A DNA stretch of 64,000 bases. Origin: Cinclus cinclus. Lineage: Eukaryota > Chordata > Aves > Passeriformes > Cinclidae. The stretch covers positions 5,853,001 to 5,917,000 of the forward strand of contig NC_085072.1 of the NCBI RefSeq assembly GCF_963662255.1, written 5' to 3'. Below the pieces are notes generated by a model. It saw only the letters and a program-made list of their open reading frames with translations. It did not search any database and was not told the DNA's origin. Positions 37,166 to 49,440 of the stretch are shown piece after piece. Numbering within the stretch: position 1 is the first letter of the stretch; every line of letters starts with the position of its first letter. The position numbers and the translations under genes are program-made.

Positions 37166-39040
37166 TGATCATTAATTCAGGTTTATGAGAGAGAAATTTT
37201 GTAGTAGAAGAGGAAAATGTTGATTGATTGCACAGGTTGTTGTATTATGTTTACTAATTTGATGCTTGCAAAAATATTTTATGGATGTCTATGAAGTTGC
37301 AGGTGCTACCATTCTTGTGGAGGAATGTACCAGCAGAGCTAATTTTTTCTACTTAAATTGAGAGAAGCAGGATTTAATTTCACTTAAAATTTGCACCTTT
37401 GCCCATTATAGCTCGGAGGGGTGGATTCTAACCTTCTAAACATTTAAGGAAAAGCAAAACAAATCTTTGACTGTGACTAAGTGTAGGTGGAGCACCTGAG
37501 TTGGTGAAAGTCAGATAATCTCTGATTGATATCCACAATTAGCAGAACTGTTGCAACCAAGACCTAGAAAGAGACATAGATATTAAACACAGGCAGCTCA
37601 AGAACCTAGCAGTCAAGATAGAGAATACTTTTCTTCACTAATGCTTTTTTGTTTCTGGTCTTTGCATTTTAAAGTGTGTAATTTAATATAATAAATACAG
37701 ATGTATTTGAAACTCAGGTAATATCCTCCCTACTTTATGACAAGTGTGTGGCAGACAGGACTTTTCTGCTTAAAGAGTTGTTGAGCTGGAGTGAAAAAAA
37801 AGGTTTCATGGAATAAGTGAGAAAGAATAAAAAGGGATAAAAGGGCTTATATTCTCTTTTGCCTGTTTAGTGGTACAAAAACTCCAGCAGTGATATCCCT
37901 CCTGGCTCTGAGGCAGCAGTGAGACATCATCCTTTATTTAGGTATTCATGTTGTATAGTTACAACATAGAAGAGAGGCCTGACTGGAAAATGTTTTTCTC
38001 TGGACATGGCTCCCCTGTGATGTGCTGGGGTGTGAGGCAGGGACAGCTGCAGGTACAGGTGAATGTGGCACTGCAGCATCTCCCCCACAGCTGCAGAGCT
38101 GAGGGGCAACAGCTGATAATTTCTATGTGCGATAGAAATTATTGCTATAACTGCTATTACAGCTTTATAAAGCTGTAATTTCCTATGCAATTGTGCAAGA
38201 TTCCCAATACTTCCCTGTCTCTGCATCAGGACAAAACCATCTAGGCCAAAGAGCTTTTTGGTGAAGCAAAGGGTAGCAGAAAGACATTTCCTAGAATAGC
38301 AAATATCCTGACAAAGATGTAATTTTAAAAAAAAAATATTTATTTTTAGAAGCTTAATTCTGCACTGAGGTGAAAGTCAGCTGGAACTTACACCTGCTGT
38401 GCTTCTTCTCTCAGTTCTTTCTCTCCTTTGACTGAAGAACTGCAAAGCTGACCAGACCAGCCAGCTGGGTGTCTGACCAGCCCAATACTAACCAAGGGTG
38501 TTGATCCCAAAGAGGTGTAAACTTCAACCAGAGTAAAAGCTGTTAGGAAAGTCATTAATCATATCCCATTCTGCAAGTCAAATTCATGACTGTTTTCTCA
38601 CTACTGTTGATTCAACTGTAAATTTCTTTAAAATAGCATTTAAAATGTGTCATTTTCCATACCAGCAAATTCTTCGTGCTGTAAGAGAAACTTTGTGCTG
38701 AGAAGGCACTAAAACATACACCAATGTTTGCATATATAGATTTTATCTTCCTTCAGATAAAGTTATCTCTTCATTTCAAAGCTTGGCTGAAGGATTTTTG
38801 GGTTTATCATGATCTGGTATACAAGTGTCAGCTGTCTGCTGCAGGTGCAGCTATAAGGACTCAAGTTGTTTAAGCACTAAATTAAAGTTTTACTTTCCAT
38901 TTAGCTGTCATTTTCTCCCTCTCTCATAATTCTTATCTCTAAAATGACAGTCTAAATATTTGCTTACCTGTGTTTAAACACTGCCATGTTTATCCTGTTA
39001 AGATAAACTACTTATCTGAAAGGCAGAAGGCTGAGATGAC
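37166..39040. other. AT-rich intergenic sequence, no recognised feature
   Basis: No ORF over about 100 codons with plausible composition, no transposon end recognised and no RNA gene seen. Confidence 0.45.
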
Positions 39041-39044
39041 CAAG

Positions 39045-39350
39045 AAAACAGTGAGGACAAGAAGGACTACAAGAGAGCTGGAGAGGGACTTAGGACAAGG
39101 ACCTGGACTGACTGGACAAGGGGGAATGGCTTTAAGCTGAAAGATGGTTGAATTAGATTGGATATTATTAAGAAATTAGTCCCTGTGAGGGTGGGGAGGT
39201 CCCGGCAGCTTTGGCTGCTCCATCCCTGGAAGTGTCCCAGGTCAGGTCTGGGGCTTGGAGCAGCCTGGGACAGTGGAAGGTGTCTCTGTCCATGGCAGGG
39301 GGTGGAACAGGATAGTCTCCCAGGTCTCTTCCAACCAAAACCATTCTGAG
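39045..39350 (+). mobile_element. CR1 LINE 3' fragment, sense
   Basis: It contains AGGACTACAAGAGAGCTGGA, then GGGGGAATGGCTTTAAGCTG, TGCTCCATCCCTGGAAGTGT and GGTCTCTTCCAACCAAAACC, the successive words of the CR1 3' end. Confidence 0.88.
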
Positions 39351-40439
39351 TTTCAGTTCATGTTCCTCTCCCTCCAAAGGTGAGGAGGAGAAGAAGAAAG
39401 GGAAGCACAAGAGAAGGTCTTGTGCTCCAGCTCCCTAAGGGAGGTCTGTGAGGGTAAGGAAGAGCCTTGAAGTGAGGTTCAGAGTGGACCCCTTGCTCTC
39501 TAACCTCCTCACAAAGCCTAGATTCAGCTAGGTCTAATCTTAGCCTCAGATTTTGACAATGGTTCATGTGTAATGGAATTATCTATCAAAGTTTATAATA
39601 GTTAATACTGAACTATGAATACATAGATTCTTTTCTATTAATTCAGCATGCCATCAGTCACTTAGTGAGGATCTGTTGTAACTAAGGAATCTTTCTGCCT
39701 TGGGCATGGAAGGACCTCTTAATTTCAGGTAAGGGATCTGAAACCTTGAGTGGTGCTCCAGTTCAAGGGGAGAGTCACTGGTACGCAGTCCAGCTGCCAC
39801 TCAGGGACAGCTCAAATTTGGCTTATCCTGATGGCAACATTTGGAGACTGAAGTAGTTGGCTGCTAATCAATAGTTTAGAGAAGATAGATGTCTTTGTTT
39901 TAGCTCTGTTATCTTCTTCTGTACTTCAGTTATTTTACATGTTTGGGCTTTGAAACCACCTTTAAAAATATTTTCCAAGGCACCTTCACTTCCTTGTACA
40001 CAAGCCAGGAGCTTTCCAGCTCGCAGGCCCACCACATGGTGTGAGCATAATCACTTCCCTGTACCTAAGCCAGGAAATTTTTCACTTGCAGATCCTCCAC
40101 AGGGTGTGGGGCCTGTTGCTCCATAGTTGGCTTGATCCAAAGTATAGCTGAGGGTCAAGTATATCCATAAGAAGCACCACAGAAATATTTATAAAATTGC
40201 CTTGGGGACTCAGTTGCCATCTCTCTCTCTCTCACTGGCTATACTCCTATATTTGCAACTTTTTTTCAATAGACAGGAGACTTTTCTTCTAATTACAAAA
40301 TTCAGTGTCAGCACATAACTGGTTGTTATGAATGGAGACAAGAGCTAAATCCTGCCTTTGACTCAGATTCCTGGCAGTAGCTCTGTTTCTGCAGGTGGCC
40401 TGCACCCCAAATGTCTCTCATTTGCAAGTTTTAAAGTAT

Positions 40440-40870
40440 GACCAATTAGGTCTATTTCAAAATTAATTATTTATTGAATAGACACAAGATTAACAGACAG
40501 ACTGCTTACTACACAGGTTGAAACAAAAACAACTACTAGTAGATAAAAAGATACCTATATTACAGCTAGTGAAGAAGTAATATAGATTAGGAGTCAATGC
40601 AACTTAGCATTAAATTGATGATGGAATACACATAAGGTCCTTTCACTCAATTCTTGGGAAAATATCTGCGGAATTTGCACCCAGACTCTGGAGAGAAGTC
40701 TCCTACACATTTCCAAGGTATGTGTAGGTGACTTCTGTATCCATGAAATTTCGTGCAGCTTTTATAGTTTGCAAAGTGAAGTGTCTGTCAGTCAGAAATT
40801 CCAGCTTATATCCCCACATCCTTTTCTCAAGCCAGTTATTTATTGTCAACTAGGAATTCCACCCCTGGTG
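40440..40870 (-). mobile_element. Possible ERV LTR fragment
   Basis: An AATAAATAATTAATTTT word on the minus strand, a TATAAAAGC-type word near 40755-40765 (minus) and LTR-like composition suggest an antisense LTR. I cannot name the family, and the boundaries are uncertain. Confidence 0.35.
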
Positions 40871-41099
40871 CCAGGGAGAGAAAACTCACTAGCCAGAGAC
40901 AACTCACTGTCAGACAGGCCAGCCTGGGTTGGCTCATCAATACCTGTGATGGGGACAATGCCCAGAGCTATGGCACCAGCTGATGGACAGCACAGAGCAG
41001 AACAGCTCTTCTGTGCTGGGGGGAAGTCCCACCAGAACGCATCTGGTGGGACTGTGGGACACCACAGCTCTTCTGTGGTGGGGGACATCCTGCCACACT

Positions 41100-43335
41100 G
41101 GTTTCCAAGCAGCAGCTGGAGTTACAAAGCAGACAGGCAGAAGCGATAGCTCTTACCAGCTTTGGGCAAAGATCTTGGGTTCCCACCTGGCTTTTTGGAC
41201 TTTTCTTGTTATGTAAGACTGTGGAGCATACATGAGCATGTTTTGTTGGCTATCCCATCAGAAATGCCAGATGTGTCTGTTCCAGCTGCTGTGGTTGCAT
41301 TTGGCAAAGCCTAGTCCTCTCACTTTCTCACCACAGGGCTCTCAGTAGGAGGCCTGCAGCTGGCTGAAGGGAGCTCCTTTCTTGCCTGGCTGCCTTCCTG
41401 CACATCTCCTTTGCTTGCCCATCAGGCCTTTTTGGCTTCCCTTACATCAGCACCTTGTGACCCATCAGTCAGTGCTGTCTTCGCCCTCCATCAACACAAT
41501 TCCTTTAGAGCAGGACTTGCAAGGGAAAGAGAGGCAACAGAGGCTATGTCTCTGTGTTCCCTTTTCTTGGAGAAGAGATGGGATCTTGCATGCAACACCA
41601 GGTCTGAGCAGGGTGGTATTGCCCAGGCTATAAACCAGAAGGGAAAAATATTTCAATGCAACTGAGAGTAAGCTGGGAGGAGGAAAAGGAGAAGAAACGA
41701 GGTGTTAAGGATGTTTTCTTGTGGCAGTAAACAAGATTAATGCAATGGCACTATCTGTGTATCCACTCTCTCTGGTAATTATTTTGGCACTATGATCAGA
41801 CCCAGTTTGGCAGAAGTTAGAAGTCCTGCAGATAATAAATTCCCCACAATCTGGGAGTGTAACGGGAACAACTGGGTAGAGGAAACAAGCTCAAGTTAAT
41901 ACTTCCCATCAAAGACAACAGCAGTAAACTTTTATAGATATCAGAAACTGATAGGAAGGGTATGGTTGTTCTAACCTGAAAATCATGACCAAGTTAGTCA
42001 CTGGGCATCAAAAGTCTGCCTTTCACACACAAAGGTGCAAGAAACTGGGCTTCACACATTCCAGGGTGTGTGGTTCCATTACTGTGAGGTGAATAGGTCC
42101 CAGCTCATGGCCTCAGGGGCAGCCTCCCTTTGTGTGCCCGTGGCAGCACTGGTGCTGTGTGGCCCTGCAGCATGCTTCCAAACCAAACCACCCTGTAATT
42201 GTATGAGGATTCTATGATTCAGGGCCTTTGCTCCTTTACATACAACTCACTAGTTAGGTGGTGGGATGAACAGTCTAGCCTTAAGGCAGACCCAGCACTG
42301 CCTTTTGCAAACCAAAGTGGGGATGTGCAGACGCACAGCTGCCACGTGCCTGTCACCCTGGGCACCCCAATTGTGAAAGCAGAGCCACCACGGCTGTGAG
42401 GTCAGAGCAATTGCCTGCACAGCCCAGAGTGGCTGCGTGGCTGTGGCACTGGACAGCCATCACCTCCTGCTGCAGCTGAGGAGGTAGAGTTGAGCATGGA
42501 GGGATGGGGAGGAGAAAGGTTCACCAGAAAAGCCATTATGAGCCTTCCAAACAACTGGCAGAGCTGACTGTGGAGCTCAGCAACTGCCCAGTGAGCTGGT
42601 ATGAAGTGGGCTGCTCCTGCCCAGGGTGCCAGGTTGGGAACAGTAGGATGGATGTGGGTGTCAGTGGGGTTAGAGCAGCATGGGGAAGATGACAGGTTTT
42701 CTGAAGGCCAGTCCTGTGATGTGTGAAGTCCCCTTTCTGTGGGGATGGGTCCCAGCTGAAGAACAGAAGAGACTCAAGTGACAGGCATAACTTTTCTCTG
42801 GTTTCTTTTCCAAGGGATGTTCTTCAGGTTTATTTGGCAAATGTCAGGTGCCTCTGTATCCCCGGGGAGAAATTTTTTGAGCCCATGCCATCCTCACAGA
42901 ATACACACTACATGTTTCTACTGAGGATAGAGGGCAGGATGGGAATGTCTGAGGGCTGGTGCAAGCCAAAGGGAGAGCAGAGCATGTTTCCTAACCAGCA
43001 GCCCAGGGCTCTCACTTGGGTGATGAAGCTTCAGCACTGCTTGTTGCTCTGGCCAGTCTCAGGCAGGGCCAAGAACAAAGCCCCTTGGCAGTGCCACTGG
43101 CACACCAGAGCCAGAGCCTCCAGCTTTGTCTGCAGAAGGACAAACTGCTGCATAGCCAAGCACTCAGGGGAGAGCCAAGCATCTGCAGGGGAAGGGCTTT
43201 CCCCAGCTCTGGCTAGAGACTGTGCAGGTGTGGGAGAGCTCTGGGGCCAAAGTCAGGCAAAGCTCCTGTGCTTCCTTGCTGTGAAGGGGTTTGCCGAAGG
43301 CTTGGGTGATTGACAGCCCCAGGACTCCCTCTCTT
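41100..43335. other. Spacer upstream of the SUN-domain gene
   Basis: Short unassigned ORFs only. Any further 5' exons or 5' UTR of the SPAG4-like gene should lie here or further left, but I could not find an exon with a donor in the right phase that adds recognisable SUN-protein sequence. Confidence 0.4.
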
Positions 43336-43346
43336 TCAGGCAAAAA

Positions 43347-46300
43347 ATGGTCCTGCTGAAGAAGAGCTTTCAAGTCTTCACCTTGTTGCTCTCAGTGGCT
43401 TTTGGTGAGTTTTCATGAGCAAACAACTGAGAGTGACAGCCTGGCTGTGCTGGATACTGGCATTCCTTCAGGGCCATTATGTGTGGAAACTCCTGTGGCC
43501 CAAGTGCTTCCTGAGCGTGCCCTTGACTGGGACTGGCTTTTGGATCACCAGTCAGACTCCCAGGTAGTCTCACAGCCATGGTACTGCTCTGGCCGCTGGA
43601 CTGAACGGCTTGCTGCAAGGCTGAGAGAGAAGGGCATAGGTATTTCCAGAGCTGAACTGGGGATGCCCAGAGGGGAGGGGCTGTGCAAGGGGAGGGATGG
43701 GAGGTACCTCTGCCAGCCCTACAGCTGGTCTTGGTGCTGTCTGAAGTGAGGGGAAACAGGGAGTCGAACTGGGGCAAGAAGCACAGCTGCAGACCATACT
43801 GTGATGTTCCCTGAAGCCTGGGCTGACGGCCCTCAGTCAGAGATGCACCCTATCTCTGCACCCCACATTCCACAGCCCACATTCCACAGCCCACATTCCA
43901 CAGTCCTCAGCTAACCTGCTGCCCGACCCCCAAGGCAGCAGGGAGCAGACAATGGGTTTGCTGCAAACCCCAGCCCAGTAATTGTCTCTGTGGTGTGAAC
44001 TGCAGCTGCTGTTTTCTTCGGTTCTGCCCTGTCAGGATGGACACGGTGGACAAAGAGATTCATGGAGGTCAGTGACTGTTGTGGGACAGGCACCTCCTGC
44101 AAGGGAGTGTTGCTGATGGTGCCTGGATAAATCTGAGGCTCTTCTGCTCCTACACAGCATGACCCAAAGAAGCAGCAGATTGTGTAGTCTTCCCTGGGAA
44201 GCCACGGTGGCTCTGGCAATAGATGTTCTAATTGAGAATTTTCTCTTTCAGGAGCTGCCAGATGTATTTCCAGCAGGACTGAAAACCCTCTGGTAAGAAA
44301 GATTTCCTGAACTGGAACTATGTCTGTGCAGAATTGCCAGCTGACCTGGTGCTACCTGTGTTCATTTTCCAAACAGCAAAGGCTCCTGTGCTTCTGTCCT
44401 ACCTTTGCCTTTTGCTCAGCTTGGGCTGGAAAGAAGCACTGGCAAATCAGGGAAAGCACGTGTGTGTCTCTTCAGCGAGCTAAGGTACTTCACAGAAGGA
44501 ATGCTTTGACAAGATATGCTTTTCTGTTCCTGCAGGAATTCACACACTTTGATTGAAACCCAAAGGTTGCAGAATCTGCTGGAAGAGGTCACTCAGCTGA
44601 GGGCAGAAATCAGTAGTTTGAAGGTGACTCTGCCATTCTGGGGAAAGAGGCCTGGCTGGGCAGAACCCCCAAGAAAGCTCTCCTTGGTACTGTTGGTGGG
44701 GTCAAAACGTTGTGGCCACAGATGCTGATGCTGTTCCTCAGTGCTTGTGCCTCTGTGAGTAGCACAGAGTGTCCCAGCTCTGTAGGCATGGCTTGCCATG
44801 CATGGCTGGCACTGAGCTCCGCTCCGTGGGTGATGGCAGTGTGCTGAACAGTCTGCTGATATGCTCCTTTCCTGTTTGCTCGTGGCTTTCCCAGGAATTC
44901 ACCCAGATGGCTTTGGAATCCTGTGTCAAGACAGACTGGGCCCTAAAGAGCTCTGGTAAGGACACAAGCAGCCCGGTCTCCTTGCCTTGTGCTGGTCTGT
45001 GTCCTGTCCACCACCTCCACACGGATGTGGGGCTGCCCCCACACAGGTTCCTCTGGGGATGGCACAGAAATTACAATGTTCCTCTGTGGATGGAGGGACT
45101 CTCTTCCTCTCCACTGCATCTGGAGAAGGAATGGCTGGCTTGTCCTTTGCTTCCTCCCAGCACTCTTAGCCCTGTGGGAGAGGCAGTCGCGAGGCACTGG
45201 GCTGCTGTCATTGCCCTTTGCAGCTGGGCACCCCCCAGGCCAGCATGATGTGGACAGGACAGGTGGACATGGATCTGGCCAGTGGCATCAGAAATGGTGC
45301 TTGAGCACCAAGCCCTGCCAGTCTCTAGCTGCTTGCAGCCACTTGCCCTCCCTTCTTTACAGGAGCCACCATTGACACACAAAGAACTTCCCAGACCTAT
45401 GACTGCAGACACAGTTGTCTCTGCAGGATTTTACGGTTTTTCTGGACTGCCAGCCCTCCTGATACTATTCTGCAGGTATCTTAACAGAAATCATCAGTTT
45501 TCTTCCCTCCTGTGAATTTGGAAACCATTCTCAGGGGCTCTCCCCTTAGCCCAGTGGTAGCTGTCAAGCCCACAGTGTAGATTTGGTTCCTGAAACCAAA
45601 GGTGGAACACAGGGCTGGGCTTGCTGAGAAGCAAGAGAGGAGTGGAGCCAAACTGAACTGCACTGCTGCATTCTGCTCACAGTCCCTGGCCACAGCTGGG
45701 TGAAAGGCTTTCTTTCCACCTGGTGGCCCTGTCTCCATTGTCAACCCTAGGAAGTGCTTTTCAGTGTGGGAGGCAGGAGGGGGGATGCCCTACAGAGTCC
45801 CTGGGCAGAGGTGTTTCTGCTTGTCCCTACCTAGGATGGTTTCGTAACCACTATTCTCTGTTCTGCCATGCTGAGCCCCCTTTGGCAGACAGGGAAGTCC
45901 TGCTTCTGCCTATTTCCTCACATGCCCAGAATTTTCAAGCTGAAGTAGAGCCCACAGACACGTCAGCCCCAACACTTCAAGCTACGTGGGCAGTTGTGTT
46001 GTCCCACACATCATTGTTCTTGTGTTCTGTTGCAGCCAAATGTTTTTCCAGGAAACTGCTGGGCTTTCAAAGGGCATCAGGGCCAGGTTGTCATCAGGTT
46101 GCCAGCACGAGTCTACCTGACCGCCATCACAGTGCAGCACATCACCAAAGAGGCCTCTCCAAGTGGCACCATCATCAGTGCCCCCAAAGACATTGCTGTC
46201 TTTGTAAGTCTGCTGGGCCCTTCTGGTGGGGATCTGGCCCTAGGGGGAGGTCATGGCAGGATCTTCCTTGCTTTTGTGCATCCTCTGAGCTTTGTGTACT

Positions 46301-47640
46301 GCACTGTCCCGAGCTCTGCCGTGCTCAGAGTGACACTTCAGGGGCTCGAGAGGTCCATCCTTCCCAAGACTCATTCTGGCCAAGCTCCTAAAGGTTCTTG
46401 ACCAAAACCCAAGGCAGAGACTGAGCTCTACCCTAACCAATGCCAGACTACTGCCAGAGCCCTGGGACAGGCTGGGTACCTAAGAGGGCTGATCCAGCCT
46501 GTACATTCCCTCTGTGTTGGGATGAGCCCTACTTGCTCTCCTTGTGCTTTGCTCTCAAGGGAGTGGATGCAGACGGAGAAGAGGAAACTCTCCTGGGGAT
46601 GTTCACCTACAATGTGGAAAAAGACCCCATGCAGACTTTCCCTCTGAAGGTATGTTCCACACATGGGGGGCTAGATACTAGGGAGCAAAACAGGTTTGCT
46701 TGCAAGTCCGTGTCAGGGAAGGTGTGAATGTTTCCTCCCTGGGCAGAGGGTTCTGGATCACTGCTGAAAGAGACCTGGTGGGGCTTGGAGGGCTGAGTAG
46801 CACACTGTGGTGTAGCCAAAGGACGGGGACAGGCCCGTGGCAACACAGCTCCTGAGAGACCCCTTGCTGCAGCCACTGCCTTCAGAAAAGCCAGATGCAC
46901 ATGCAGCCACACCATCCAAACAATAAACAGACTTTGTGCCATGGAGAAATGGGGACAAAAGCCATCAGGCATCACTGTTGTTCTACTCCGTGCCCTGCTG
47001 ACAAGCTGCACAGTGTTGCCCCAGCACAGCATGGCCCTTCTCTCCCATTGCTCCCAGTCTGTCAGGAGGAAGGGAGGCAGAGGGGATGGCAGGAGCTCAG
47101 TCGGGTGACACACCAGTGGGGTGACACACCAGTGGGGTGACACACAACTGGGGTGACACACCAGTGGGATGACACACCAGTGGGGTGACACACCAGTGGG
47201 GTGACACACCAGCCCCATGCACAGTAGCACGTCCCCAGCCCCTCTGTCAGCACAGAGCAAGGGGCAGAGAGAAAGGAGGCGCAGTCCCAGCTGGGCCAGC
47301 ATGCAGAGGATGCCAAGTGCCTTCCCTTGCTCCCAGCCTCCCCAGCAGCCCTAGTACCAGCAGTCAGCTTCAAATCACTATTGCTTCTCCCAGCTACTTT
47401 TGGGAGCTTGTTCCTGAGCAGAAACAGGGCTGGCATGGGAAGACATGCTGGTTTCACAGTTGCTTTTAATGTCCCCCTTTTCCCCCTTCACAGAACATGC
47501 TGCTTCCCAGAGCCTTTTCACATGTCAAACTGCTTGTGAAGAGCAACTGGGGAAACCCATGGTATACGTGCATTTACCGAGTGAAGGTTCATGGAAAGAT
47601 GGAAAACCAGAAATCCTCAACTGAGGGCCAAGATAAATAA
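43347..47640 (+). CDS. SPAG4-like SUN-domain protein, at least 9 exons
   Basis: Inner-nuclear-membrane SUN proteins pair with KASH proteins to form LINC complexes; SPAG4, SUN3 and SUN5 relatives act mainly in spermatids (family knowledge). Exons: (43340)43347-43404, 44036-44067, 44252-44292, 44536-44623, 44895-44955, 45363-45475, 46036-46203, 46560-46649, 47494-47640. All are GT-AG in closed phase, giving 265 aa from the ATG at 43347; the first exon has an acceptor at 43339, so the true N terminus may be longer. Residues 7-20 (SFQVFTLLLSVAFG) form a short hydrophobic anchor and residues 45-80 a coiled coil (LQNLLEEVTQLRAEISSL). The SUN domain runs from about 86 to 258: DWALKSSGATID, FPGNCWAF, APKDIAVF, KSNWGNPWYTCIYRVKVHG. 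It is closest to SPAG4 by eye; one-to-one orthology is not shown. Confidence 0.88.
47102..47216. repeat. 16-bp tandem repeat GTGACACACCAGTGGG, 7 copies
   Basis: Seven near-perfect copies in the last intron of the SUN-domain gene, with one CAACTGGG variant and one GGGAT variant. Confidence 0.93.
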
Positions 47641-47641
47641 A
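47636..47641 (+). terminator. AATAAA overlapping the SUN-gene stop codon
   Basis: The AATAAA hexamer overlaps the TAA stop by design of the codons (AAA TAA A). If used it would give an almost absent 3' UTR, so a later signal is more likely; none as good is obvious before the CR1 sequence at 47.77 kb. Confidence 0.35.
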
Positions 47642-47774
47642 GAAGAAAATGCAAAAGAAGAAGGAAGGGCGGGGGAAGAAGGGAAATGGGGGGAATAATG
47701 TGGCAGCCTAGTGTTGATTTTAGAGGATGCATGTGGGACTGTGTCAGGTGAGTTTTAGGTAAGTTATTAGGAAT

Positions 47775-48385
47775 TATAGAATGATTTAATCCATTCTGTT
47801 GAAAGGGACCCACAAGGATCATCAAGTCCAACTCCTGGCCCTGCACAGGACAGGCCCAACAACCACTCCATGTGTCTGACAGCTGGCTCAGTTCCATGAC
47901 CAGCTCTCTGGGAAGCCTGTCCCAGTGCCCAGCCACCCTCTGAGTAAAGAACCATTTGGGTAAAGAAACTTCTGGGTGAAAAACATTCAGGGTGAATCAC
48001 AGAATCTGCAGAGTTGAAAGGGACCCACAGGGATCATTGAGTCCAAATGCTGCAACTCCTGGCCCTGCACAGGACCACCCCAACAACCACTCCACTCTGA
48101 CAGCTGGCTTGGTGCTGTAGCTGGTTTGCTGGGGAACCTGTTCCAGTACCTGACCACGTTCTGGGTTCTGGTTCTTTGCCCAGAAGGTTCTTCACTCAGG
48201 AGAAGGTTCTTTACCCAAAGGTTCCTCACCTATTTCTTCTGGACATTTACAGGCACTTCAGGAGGGGTAGGCAGGACAGAAGGGGTGTAGGGGTTCCTTG
48301 CATGACAGAGGTTCCATGGTTCCATGACTCTAAGATTCTGTGATTCTATGATTCTGTGATTCTATGATTCTATGATTCCATTACC
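47775..48385. mobile_element. Cluster of CR1 3' ends (two antisense, one sense tail)
   Basis: Antisense CR1 3' ends lie at about 47775-47965 (GAATTATAGAATGATTTAAT, then TCATCAAGTCCAACTCCTGG) and 47995-48240 (GGGACCCACAGGGATCATTG). From 48300 to 48380 follows a sense-strand tail of ATTCTGTG/ATTCTATG octamers. They appear to be separate insertions. Confidence 0.83.
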
Positions 48386-48654
48386 CCATCTCTTCCATAC
48401 CCCTGACACAGTCGTATATGTGTCCTATCCAAGAAACAGAGTGGAAGCCACAAGTCCAGGGTTTAAGACAATGGCAGAATTCATGGAAATCTCTAGTCCT
48501 TGACCTTCGATGTGTAGTGAGAGACCCATTTGTGCCAGAACCTGGCACTGCTGACTAAAATAAACAAAACCATAGGCCCCGAGAATTGTACTTCAATCTT
48601 TGTTTGATCAGTAGAACTATAAGCCACAAATAAGGAAGTAAGGGATGGGGACTC

Positions 48655-48910
48655 TAAACCTCCCTGGGCAGCCCCTGCCAAGGCCTGACCACCCTTCCCA
48701 TGGAGAAATTCCTCCTCATATCCAACCTGAGCCTCCCCTGGCCCAGCCTGAGGCCGTTCCCTCTCCTCCTGTCCCTGTTCCCTGGGAGCAGAGCCCGACC
48801 CCCCCTCACTGCCCCTCCTGTCAGGGAGTTGTGCAGAGCCACAAGGTCCCCCCTGAGCCTCCTTTGCTCCAGGCTGAGCCCCTTTCCCAGCTCCCTCAGC
48901 TGCTCTTCAT
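48655..48910 (-). mobile_element. CR1 LINE fragment, antisense
   Basis: It carries CCTCCTCATATCCAACCTGA, then CCGTTCCCTCTCCTCCTGTC and CAGGGAGTTGTGCAGAGCCA, the same CR1 words as the copy at 18.4-18.9 kb, also antisense. Confidence 0.87.
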
Positions 48911-48984
48911 CAGACTTATGGCATATGACTTTTAGCTACGAATTCTCTGCAAAATAAAACAACTCCTTAACACCAATGCTGCAT

Positions 48985-49440
48985 TAAGAAGCAGGCATTC
49001 TTTATTCAGCTGGATGCACAGGGAGATAGTTCCTCCCAAAGCTGTGCATGCTGAGAACAGGAAAGTTTCTGTTTATAGTCTGCATTTTTTATACATATTC
49101 ATTGATTGTCCTGGACTAAATACACATATGATAATAATTGCCCCAAAATCATTAACGTATTTCCCCTTCCCTTTATGCATGTATTCTTCTGTCCTGGGGG
49201 GTCTCTCTGGTGGTCCCTGGTGGTCATGGACCCCAATGTTCCAGGTGACCTGGCTGAGTTGGCACAGGACACCAGGGCTGGGGAATTTCCAGTTCTCCCT
49301 CTTACACAATGGGCATTGTGCAGTTTCCATTAGGCAGTCATTCTGGAATACAAGCTTTGTGTTGTCTCACTAGGTGCAGACCATTTACCATCTGGTAACA
49401 TTTATGGCATTATCTTCATTCTTCCCCTTAGCCCAGGGTC
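48985..49440 (-). mobile_element. ERV LTR-like sequence, antisense
   Basis: The reverse-strand polyadenylation word (TTTATT on plus, at about 49000) lies in CATTCTTTATTCAGCTGGAT, followed by LTR-like sequence reaching TGGTAACATTTATGGCATTA. I see no retroviral reading frame. The family is not assigned and the ends are approximate. Confidence 0.5.

Noticed and set aside
42504..42692. ORF upstream of the SUN-domain gene as its N-terminal exon
   Set aside because: No donor in a phase that joins the acceptor at 43339, and the translation has no SUN-protein features; left unassigned.
24640..43335. SORT1, the expected neighbour of PSMA5 in mammals
   Set aside because: No VPS10 or sortilin exon words were found on either strand, so synteny breaks after PSMA5 or SORT1 lies elsewhere.
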